A DNA stretch of 64,000 nt from Corbicula japonica (Eukaryota; Mollusca; Bivalvia; Venerida; Cyrenidae), in the NCBI GenBank assembly GCA_038501625.1, contig JAZAYU010000010.1, positions 11,247,604 through 11,311,603 on the forward strand, read 5' to 3'. The notes beneath the pieces were generated by a model. The model did no database searches. It worked only from the letters and a program-made list of their open reading frames with translations, and had not been told where the DNA came from. Shown one piece after another: positions 1 through 11,793 of the stretch (positions are counted from its first letter, which is position 1; the number at the start of each line of letters is the position of its first letter). The translations under genes were made by a program, and so were the position numbers.

Positions 1-147
1 GACTCTATTTAAACAGCATGTTTGCAAATAACATGCATCAATTAGCATAAACATACCACCACTAAACAGCAAATCTACTTCATATAATTTATAAAAGCTC
101 CAAACGTTCAAAGATAGCAAAAACACAAAAAATCTTGCATTTCTTAC

Positions 148-2626
148 ACTGCCCAGTTTCCAAAGTGTTCAGTGCCATCCCAAGATGCTGTTTATCCAAT
201 GGCTGTTCCAGTGCTGTGTCAGGTGAACTAAGAATATCTTTAACATGTCCTGATTGCCTTTGTACCTTTAATTCATCTTTATCTCTTAACATCCTCAATG
301 CTACAGTATTCATTTGATTATTTGTGTGTGACTGGTTGTTAGTGACAAATGCAGTCACATTTTCATTATCACCAGCTGTTTTGTGACCAGCATTCTTCCT
401 TTCACCAACAAATTTTTTTCTTTCTTGATTATCATCCACCCTCTCATTCAGTGTCCTAGGATTGTTTTTCCCTAGTTCTTTTTCAAAATAGAAATAGCCT
501 TGGCTATCATCTTCTAAGGTATTACAGCTGAAATCCATTGTATCTTGACTAACCGAGGTTGTTCTAGAGCATACACTCCCACTATTATCAGCAAACTTCT
601 CGTTTTCGTCAAATCTGTCATTCTTTCCAACAGAAATAACATCATTTTTCCTACAGGTACTATATGTCTCTAGTTCCTTTACATCATTTTTCTTTATTTT
701 ATTGTTTTTGGCAGAAATAAATGAGACTGTTTTAGATGTGCCAAAGTCCTCAAAGTAATCTATTTCATTAACAGAATGCTGGATATCCTCAACTAAGTTG
801 CCCAGACTTATTGCTTTGTCTTGTTCACTTTTTTCTTCATTGCTGCCCTTTGTTGATAGTTTTCTATATACCAGGTTTTCTTCCAGTAGCGGAAATGCGT
901 TTGCAGTATTATTCAAGCTATGTTTTGTTGTCTGTTTCAAAAAGTCCTGTTCAATATCTTCCAAAACATCATTATCAGGTTTGGAATCTTCATACTTCTT
1001 ATTTTGGTTTGACAGAAGTGAAGACTGACTATCACCAGATGCAACCGTTTTATCTGCAACTGTTCTATCTTTAGCATTGTCATTCAACTGTCTTTGCTGA
1101 AATGTATCAGTGGATGCTACATCTATTTTTTCATGGTTTCTGCTGTTATTTTGTACTTTGTTGGTCAATTTTGCAGAAACGTCTATAGAATTTCCCAACT
1201 CATGTCCAGATCTCTTCTGCTTGCTATGTTTATTTGTATTCTCAAGTTTCTGTTCAGTTTCATCATCACTAGACAAAACAAAGGAAAGTGGAGAAAAGTT
1301 AATATGAAAACTTCCAATGTTTTCTTCCTCTTCAGAACAAAGAACATTGTCAGTTTTCATATTCTCATATTCTTTAGATTTCATCTCATTTCCCAACACA
1401 TCATTCTCAACATTTTCTTCATTCACAGCAAGGTTATCATCTCCATCTAGTTCTTGTGTACATTCTTTGAAGCTCTGTCTATTACTTTCATAGCCAGTTT
1501 CTGCTTTAAGCTTTATATTCATATTATCTTCAGATTTGTATAAAATTTCCCTAGTCTCTTTATGTGTGACATCACTGATCAGTGATGTCACAGCTGGTTT
1601 ACGTTCATTCACTCGAATAGAAAGCCTATCAGTAGTAAATGTTTCATCTTGGTCAACCTTAACAACTGCAACATTTCTACCGTCAGTAAAATTACAAACT
1701 GTTTCTGAACTTTGAATAGAATTTCCTGGAGTTTTAACATCATTTCCAAACTTAGTTTCACTTGTTTTATTCTTTCTGAGTAATCTCATAATTTGAGAAA
1801 TATTTCTTGTCTTTTGGACATTATCAATTTCAGTCACAGTAGAGTCTTCATCTTCACATTTTCTTTCAGTTTTATATGACAAAGCAGGATTTTCATTTAA
1901 ACATGCATTGTTCTTATTAGTGTTTCCATCTATACTGGTTTTCAAACATGAAGTTTCAGGAAAAATGAAATTTTCATTTAAACGTTTAATGTTTCTATCT
2001 GGGTTTTCATCAATGCAGGTTTGAATGCCTGTCTTTGTAAGAAAAGACTGACCTTGGTTTTGCTCCACCTGATCTCTTTTGCTGAAACTACTTGCTGTTT
2101 TATCTACAACAGGGTTTGATAATAATGACGGACTTAGAGATTCAAAGCATGCTTTATCTAAGTAAGGATTTGATAATAATGATGGACTTTGAGATTCAAA
2201 ACCTTTTCCAAGTGAAGGGCTGCTATTTTTAGACCCATATACTGACCAAGGTGGCAACAGTCTTTTACAACCACCAACTCCACCTAAAGTTGACTCCTGG
2301 CTTGATTGTTCACTGTCCGAAACATTTCCTGGCTTACCAAATGTAGAATACATATTCAGCACATTTCTTCCAACAGTGGTCATGGGTACGGCAGAAGAGA
2401 TGCTATTTTCAACAGATCTTCCCGAATCTTCTGGAAACCTTTCTCCTCCTCCTTCCAAACTGTGAATGTTTTGAGGTAGAGGAGGAATTCTTGGTCCAGA
2501 TATATCTGACCAGTTACTCCCTCTATTATCCTGTTGTGACATTCCACCAATGGTATCACTATCTGTTTTGGAACCTTGAGAATTTCCTAAGCAGGCTTGC
2601 TTGATCATCCTCGGAGCCATGAAACC
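148..2626 (-). CDS. ZGRF1: ZGRF1 exon 5 (large central exon)
   Basis: The 2479-nt exon begins after an acceptor reading tattatttcag (minus strand) in phase 0 and ends at a donor, GGGCAGT|gtaaga, in phase 1. It starts GFMAPRMIKQ, which continues the conserved GLKRK...GF.GPR stretch of the ZGRF1 N terminus. The frame stays open to a stop at 89. If the donor is not used, the product would end 19 residues later (final residues ERLELL), a possible short intron-retention isoform. The encoded region is hydrophilic, rich in S, N, E, D and K, with no recognisable domain, as expected for the poorly conserved middle of ZGRF1. It contains an 18-residue internal repeat (SPSLLSNP twice) and a perfect 28-bp DNA palindrome. 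Confidence 0.85.
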
Positions 2627-5600
2627 CTGAAATAATAGTTTTATTAATTTCTGATCATTATTATGAATAAGAAATTAAACATTGCTATTCAGTGACATCT
2701 TTTCTGACAAGCAAATAGTGTAAACCATAATAAGACTGTGTTGGAGTACTGGCTGATCTTGATCTGGATTATATTTCTAGATTGGGTAGAGCCACAAAGC
2801 TATTACCTGCATCAAATTCAATGGAATTAAATTGCAACAGAATAGTCTATTCCTGGAAAACCACAAAACTGGGTTTTCATTACTTATTTTACAGTAATAA
2901 TTAAGGTGGTCCTCCTAGTGGGGTTTTACTGTTTACCGATATGACACTGAAGTGGAGACTTTTTGATATATAAAAGTGTGACTGTGAAACAATATCCATT
3001 TCAGCTCATGGTGCCATTGCTCATAGAAACCTGAGATGTACACTTGAGTAGGCAGTCTAATGACTTTTGTACTTTTTTATCTGAGACATATTCTCAAACA
3101 TAGTTGTTTTTCTTTTTTTAAACTTAGGAAAACCTGAATGACACAATTTCATCCTGATGCAGATGGTATCAGTTACATGGCCTGTTTGTTAGACAGTCAA
3201 GTCTCGGTAGGACAAGCATCATCCATAAACCTGTAAACCTCTAGGTAGTCTGTTGCTTTTTGACAACCTGATGTTTTTCATATCCTGATGAACTCAGTAT
3301 TGATTTAATTCAAACATTTGCACTCCTAAATATTCTTAATCCTTTTTTAAATATTGCATAAATTATGTGATGGCACAGTCTTTTAAAGAAGCAAGCTTTT
3401 CAAAGCATTTTGTGCATGCATCTCAAAGTCTATAGTAACAAGTTTCTGCAAAGACTATATAGTAAAAACATTGTTCAAAGTCAAATTGTTGTGAGCAGCT
3501 TTAATTGTATGTAGCTAAACACCTAGGCAAATGTTTTTCATTGCAATATGGAAACATTCTCAAGAAAGTAAATCATCACATCAAAGTGCAGGATGAGTGT
3601 CAATATAAATCAAATAAAGCTGCTATAGCATTCTTGAAATATCAAAGCTGTTCTATACTTACAGAGTTTTTTCTTTTCAGACCAGCACATCTTGCCCTTG
3701 AAAAGGTTGTCTGCGAAGATGGTTGTGGTTTTGGATTGTCTGTGACAGCTGGTTTTGCAGTAACTAGTAAAATAAATCTTATGTTAAAGCTAATGTTTTG
3801 AACTGCAACTAGATGGATGTTTAGTAAAACTTATGTGTTGCCATCATAGGCAATGCAAGAAAAACAAAACAATGAATGAAACAAAAATTCTGTCCTCATG
3901 ATTTTGGCTACATCACAATATTATGTTATTTCCGACAAAGATGTGATTAGTGTAGATCCAAATCAGATGGCAAAGATGTGCCAGCTGATCTGGATCTACA
4001 CTGGCCACATGTGTTAAAAGGTGTATATATGGAGTCACATGTTTCTCACATGTTTACCTGGTTCTGGTTTAGAGATATCTTTGACTTCTTCCACAAGAAT
4101 ATAGTATCTGTCACTCTCGAGCTGTTCTCCAAGCTGTATATCCTCCACCCTGAGGTGTAAACTGTCCAGTCTACAACCCTTTTCATCATATAGCACAGCC
4201 TGAAATGTTAGGGCAAGACAAAGTAAACCTGAGTAAGGACTCAACCTTTACTCCATGGATATGGCAATAACCCCATGTGCAACCAGTGCAGATCCAGCTT
4301 TTTCATCATACAGGACAGCCTGAAAATTTAAGGCAAGAGAAAGTGAACTGAGTAATGCTCTTTGCCCATTACTCCATGAATATGTCTTTTATGTGTGCAA
4401 CCAGTGCAGATCCAGATAAGACTGCATATCTGTGCAGCCCGATAAGGATCTACACTAGTAACTTTGAGTTTCCTGATTTAACTTTTGACCAAGGGCTAAC
4501 AGAGTAGATCCTGATAGACTTCAAGGAGATTCGGTATATTTTGAAATAGTTCAATCTTTGTGTATTTCACAATAAAGAATAGAACAGGCAATCAAAGTCC
4601 ATAAAAATCTCACGTAATAGCCTACCCTTTAAGAAAATTACAACTTAACCTTGAAGAAAATAACAACTGCACAAATTAAACCCTGCAGGAAAGTGTAGAT
4701 TAAAAAAATGCGTCCTTGCAAATTAAATGTTCCCACAGTATATTGGCCACCTTGTTTTATTGTACTTTCTTATGTACAAACCTACCTATTTCCATTAACT
4801 TTCAGATAAACTGGAATAAAATTTAACCTAACCATATAATAAACATGTAACTGTTTTACTACATAAATGAACATCTTACTAACAAGTGAGAATGACCTCT
4901 GTCATTCATACATCTTAAAAAACCAATATCTTGGGTTTAAGTTATTAACCCTTTCCTCCACAAACACACTTTTATTGTGTGGGCAAACAGTTTAGATCCA
5001 GATCAGCCGTCACATCTGTACCATCTGATCAGGATCTAAACTGTTGCTTTTTGATTTGTTAGGTTATTTCTGACCAAAATGCAACCAGTGCAGATCCTGA
5101 TCAGATGGCAGGGATGTGCAGGCTGATCTGGATCTACACTGGTCGCCCATTGAGTAAAAATGCATATATATGGAGGAAAGGGTTAACAGTTTCGATTTCT
5201 AATGAACATGTACATATATTTCAAACATTTTTGACAGAAAAAGATTTTTCTGGGATGCAGACTTCAAGATTTTTTGTTAATTAATTGCCACTAAAAGGTG
5301 TGAGATTTTAATATCATTTTATTTAAGTGTTTGAGTCTCCAATTACAAATAAAAATGAGGGTGTGGATCTGCAATGCCATCACGTTCAGGGAAATTGACT
5401 ATTTGCACAATTAATGTATGTTATTTACTACTTTAACAAGTAAGATTAGAATGAACAATTCATCAAAATAAACAGGACTTTTATCAAATGATAAAACGAC
5501 CCTATCAGGTATTTCTTTCATTTGATCTCAAAGAACAAAAACAACAACAAAGAAGCTGGTAATAAACTCCACGGCTAAACAAATACTTGCAGGAAGGTAA

Positions 5601-8600
5601 GTAAATAATGGCAACAGACACCAACAAGTACCATTTGCTTTGTGTCTCAGAGATAGCGATTTACTTATTAAAGAATGAAAATTTATACCTTTTATAATTA
5701 AAATCATTCCAGGTAAATTAAACATAAAAGATGAGGTAAAATAAAAAAAAACTTGCATCATCTGGCAGTCAACTGAAACCAATTTTCTGTGACAGATGGA
5801 ATTTAATATTGTTAGATTTTGTAGTATTCTGCACTTTTTCAACTCTTGTTTTTTTTTAACTAAACATAATAGCTGGGCATTAATAATTTGAAAATTTAAC
5901 CCTTTATTCCTTATATATATGGGGTTTATCATATGTGCCTTACATGTAGATCTAGATCAGCTGGCACATCTGTATCATCTGATCTGGATCTACACTGGTT
6001 GCTTCTTGGGCCGAAATAACACAATCTAATAAATCTAAAAGTGAACAGTGTAGATCCTGATCAGATGGCATGGATTTGTTGGCTGATCTGGATCTACACT
6101 ATTCAGCCATTAGATTGCATCCATATCCCATGGAGTTCATGGTAAAGTGTTTCTAACGAGCTCACACAGCAAACATTACCATTTACTCCATGGATACACT
6201 CTTTATCATGATTTGGATCTGATTATCTGGATCTACACTGTTCACTTCTTGGTCTGATATTTCTAATGGATCTTAGAGTGAACAGTGAAGATCCTGCATG
6301 GATGTGCTGGCTGATTTGGTTATCCATGGGAGTAGAAGCTTAACCCTTTCCTCCATAGACACACATTGATTGCGTGGGCAAACAGTGTAGATCCAGATCA
6401 GCCAGCACATCTATGCTGTCTGATCAGGATCTACACTGTTTGCTTTTTTATTCATTAGGTTATTTCTGACTAAAATGCAACCAGTGCAGATCCTGATCTG
6501 GATCTAAACTGGTCGCACATGCGTAAGAATGTGTATATATGGAGGAAGGGTTTAACTGAGACGAAAGGCATAGACTTCTAGACATTATGCCTTTAGTCCG
6601 ATTCAAACAGAAAACTGTAACCTTGTGAAAAGATCACCTACAAAGGTAATGTAGGTTACAGCACTCCAAGGTCAAAGATATATTTCATTTAGATTAAAGA
6701 CAAATAGGTCATTTGCTGAAAAGTGGTCATAAATCTACAGTCATCCTACCCACTCCAAAATGGCCTTGTTGTTGCAAACTTCAAAGTCCTATACTTCATG
6801 TGGTATTACAGTGTCACTTTTGACTAGGAAACTCTTCAAAATGAACTCACTGTACAGTTAGTTGGATAAGGATCTTGTAAATTTTAGATAATGCTGTCAC
6901 TCTCTTTAAAATAAAATGGACAAAACACAACAATAAATATGTTAACTACCATTTCAACAAAACAGATCAAAACACATGTAACCATTGCCAACAACAGTGG
7001 TTTTTAGCGATATGATTATATACTGTGCTCTCTTTAGCTTTTCTCCCATTAACTGTTGTGCATTATAAATTTAAGCATGAGTTTGAAGCTTATGTGCAAT
7101 TAAGCATTTGAAGGTACTTGTCCTGCAGCACACAACACACAACACTGCACATTCTCCAGTCTTTTGGGTAGACAAAACATGAAATTTAATGCAGAATACA
7201 TTGGTAGGGGACTAAAAATGGGGCATAACTCTGTCAAATATGACCTTGACCTTTTGGCTTCCTGCATCAGTAATAAAAAAATATTAAGATACACCAAAGT
7301 TATAGTCAACATTATGTTTTCGTGATGAAAGGATGAATTGATGGATTGACAAAGCAATCACTTATAATGTATTGCCTTTTTGTTGAAAGTGCGGCACAAA
7401 AAATGGTGACTGCAATTAATGAAATTAGTTTTTGGGAAGATGTTACAATAGAATTGTTTATCAATAATCCTTCAGTATATATCACAATAATAAATGAAAT
7501 GATAAAATTTAATGTATTACTGTAATTTCAATAAAATATAGTTTGTGCACAGCACAGTGGAAATATTAAAAGAGCCATATATTATCTGTCATGGGTAACT
7601 CCCCTTAAAATTTTTTATCAAACTGTTACAAGATAAATTTTTTATATTGGTATTTGTATATGTGCACAAGAATTGATGACGTCACTGGTCACCATTTAAA
7701 TCGTTGCCAGCTCCAAATAAACTCAGATGGACCCAGCTTTCTGATTTAAGAAATTCTTTCACTGGTTTATATATAGGACAGTTGTATACCTTTATATAAA
7801 TCCCCTTTAATTCTTCTTAACATAAAAAAAATCTTTATTTTTGTTATACTCAGCCTAACTCTAAATATAACCTCATTATATAAGTGTTTTCTTCTATTAT
7901 TTCCATACATTTGAAGCCCTCGAGTTATTCCGATGCATTTTTTGTGTCAGCAGTTCAAGAACACTTTAGAAACAATATCTGTAAACAAATTTAATCAGAA
8001 ACTTCGGTAACAAAACTTTTTTCATTGACATATACAATCTGATATGAATATATAGGATTGTATCAGATGAAAAGACTTGCCCAGAAGCTGAAACTGACAG
8101 TATTCCGCAGACATAAATTCTAGCAGCGGTAATTGTTTACAAAGGTTATAATTCCATAGGGTTTGATTTTGCACAATTTTTTTTTCAGAAAACATTTTTG
8201 TGTTGAAGATCACTGTGACCTTAACACTGGACATACTGACCACAAAATCAATAATGGTCTTTTACAGGAGATGACAAACCTTCCTACCAAATATGAAGGC
8301 CACAGGCAAATTCATTTAATAGTTATTGGTCAGACAAGCTTTTGGGGATTAAGTTCAATGTGAACTTGATCTTTGACCTACTGACCTCAAAGTCAATAGG
8401 TGCCATCCATCTACATGTGATCAAAAACCTTAGTACTCAATATGAAGACCACAAGTGATATTGTCTAGTTATTGGTCAGATATGTTTATGTGTTGATGGT
8501 CAATGTGACCTGACCTTTGACTTAATGACATGAAAATCTATAGGAGTCATTCAAATGTGATGATCGATCTCTGTATCAAATATAAGAACCATATGTGAAG

Positions 8601-11600
8601 TCATTGTTTATTTTATGTTCAGGCATGGTTGCTTTAATGATTCAAATTCTAAGTTTAGAGACATTTTGTTCCTGTTAATAAACTGAATTACTGGCATGTT
8701 TTAGGCTTTAAAAGTACCATTGCTGGAAACAAGTTCAGGTCATTTAATTCCCAATCTTTGACAGCACTGAATATGTTTTGCAAAATAAAATTATTAAGAA
8801 CTGCGTTAAAATGTATAAAATAAACAAAACAAAAGTCCCTGAAATTTCTTTCTTGTTAAGTTCAGTGACACAATTTTGCTTCGAGAAGCCCTATATTACC
8901 AATAGGTTGAAAATAGAAGTTTTTATCTCAAAAGTACAAATACTGTGAAATAATAAATCATCAGAATTTATTGGCTACAATTAAGTTAAGCAGCTATATA
9001 AGATTATGTCTTTTGAACATGCAATTTTAAATATTTTATTACTTTATGTGTTTAAATTTAGAATTTATTGTTTGAAAATGAAACTGCCGTCTAAAGAAAC
9101 ACATTCGATTAAAACTGATCAGTATTTATTTACAATAAAAAGAGTTCTTTTAATGATTGTTAAAATCTCTTCATTTGAAATGAAATCTAAATTAAAACAT
9201 ACTTAGACGAAGTCCAAAATCTAGTTTGATATTGCAACAAACTATTTAAATATTCTGATGCCATCTTGACAAAGCATGATTCATATAAAAAATCTTGACA
9301 GAAGATTGTTATAAAAATGCAATTTTTTCAATAACCAGTAAGTTTTTATGAAAATGTGGTGATGTCATCACTTTACGGCAAATGCCTCATTTGGGAGATT
9401 TTAGTGTCATAATAAAAATAAATGCCCAATATCATAAACAGAGTTTTGAGACTGGTCTCCAGTTTTAAGTTGTATGATCTTGGGCACAGATCTATTGTCT
9501 TCTGCTACTAACTCTTAGAAATAAAGTTCTATTTGAACCTCATCAGAGGTCAGGTCAGGAAAGTGCCAAACAATTTAACCCTTTTCTCCACATTTTTACG
9601 CATGTGCGACAAGGGCCCATAAAACTAAGTTTTGAGATCAGTCTCAAATCTCAAGGATCTGATTGGCTGAAATGGCGACTGGTCGCCATTTCAGCCAATC
9701 AGATGCTTGAGATTTGAGACTGATCTCCAGATTTAGTTTTATGATCTCCAGACCAGTTTAGATCCAGGTCAGCCAGCACATTCATGCTGTCTGATCACGA
9801 TCTACACTAGTCGCATTTTGGTCAGAAAAAAACTAACAAATCAACAAGAGCTGTCACTTGAAATTGACATATGCCCCCGAAATGCAGCTTTGAAATCGAA
9901 TAGGTATACATATGTAATAAATAAACATATGTAATGAAAAATATGCTTGTGGAAGACAAAGCATACTGCATGCATATAATGTGAAAGATGAAAGGATCAT
10001 ATGTTTTAAGTCTGTAGTAAATATATAGTTAAATAAAGTTAAATATGACATTTTTTTTTAGAAAATTCGAAGATTTTTGGGGAAATTATCCTGGAAAATG
10101 ATTATTAGAGTTATGAACCTTACTACATGTGATGTGGGTAATATGAACCAGAGGGCCATGATGGCCCTTTATCACTCACCAGAGTACAACAAAGTTGTGT
10201 TGTACAAGACCCAACGTCTCCATATGGTGAACATTTACACCAAGTTATTTTAAAATCCAATAAGAAACAACAAATCTACAGCTTGGAAAAGAAAATTCTA
10301 TTTTTCGTAACAGTGACCTTGACCTTTGACCTACCGGCATGGGTATTGTAAGCAACACATGCCTTTGTCAAGGTGAACATTTATGTAAAGTTATGTTGAA
10401 ATCACTTCATTCATTAGGAATTAACAGCCCAGACAAGAAAATGTTATTTTTTGTAAAGGTGACCTTGACCTTGGACCAACAGGCATGGGTACTGTACGCG
10501 AAAGTACAACTTGTCATGGTAAACATTTGAGCCAAGTTATTTTAAAATCCAATGAGAAATAACAAATTTACAGCCTGGACAAGATTTTTCTATTTATAGT
10601 AACAGTGACCTAGTTTTTGACCCCAGGTGACCCATATTCAAACTCGTCCAATTAATAACTGGGACATATGTCCTGACCAAGTTTCTTTACAATCTGATAA
10701 TCAGAGTAAAGTGTGACCACTATAGTGTAAACAAGAAAATTCTATTTTTAGTAACAGTGACCTAGTTTTTGGACCCAGATGACCCATATTCAAACTTGTC
10801 TGAGAAATCATTGGGACAAACATCCTGACCAAGTTTCATGACAATCGGAGCAAAAATGTGACCTCTAGAGTGTTAACAAGAAAATTGTATTTTTAGTAAC
10901 AGTGACCTAGTTTTTGGACCCAGACGACCCATATTCAAAATTGTCCCAGAAATCATAGGGACAAACATCCTGACCAAGTGTCATGACAATCAGAACAAAA
11001 ATGTGACTGCTAGAGTGTTAACAAGAAAATTCTATTTTTAGTTACAGTGACCTAGTTTTTGGACCCAGATGATCCATATTCAAACTCATCCTAGAAATCA
11101 TTGGGACAAACATCCTGACCAAGTTTCATGATAACTGGAGCAAAAATGTGACTGCTACAGTGTTAACAAGAAAATTCTATTTATAGTAACAGTGACCTAG
11201 TTTTTGGACCCAGATGACCCATATTCAAACTCAGCCTAGAAATAATTGGGACAAATATCCTGACCAAGTTTCATGATGATTGGAGCAAAAATGTGACTGC
11301 TAGAGTGTTAACAAGAAAATTCTATTTATAGTAACAGTGACCTAGTTTTTGGACCCAGATGACCCTTATTCGAACTCGTCCTAGAATTCATTGGGACAAA
11401 CATCCTGACCAAGTTTCATGACAATCGGAGCAAAAATGTGACCGCTAGAGTGTTAACAAGAAAATTCTATTTTAAGTAACAGTGACCTAGTTTTTGGACG
11501 TAGATGACCCGTATTCGAATTCTTCTGACAAATCATTTGGACAAACATCCTGACCAAGTTTCATGACAATCAGAACAAAAATGTGACCGCTAGAGTGTTA

Positions 11601-11757
11601 ACAAGAAAATTCTATTTTTAGTAACAGTAACCTAGTTTTTGGACCCTGATGACCCATATTGGAACTCGTCCGAGAAATCATTGGGACAAACATCCTGACC
11701 AAATTTCATGACAATCGGACAAAAAATGTAACCTCTACTGCGTTAACAAAATTTACC

Positions 11758-11793
<36 letters not shown>

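Noticed and set aside
1094..1450. 118-codon plus-strand ORF
   Set aside because: It is antisense to the ZGRF1 coding exon. The composition is that of a shadow frame and no homology was recognised.
10720..11745. Regularly spaced repeats that could suggest a CRISPR array
   Set aside because: Whole 145-bp units are repeated without unique spacers, inside a eukaryotic element; it is a tandem repeat.
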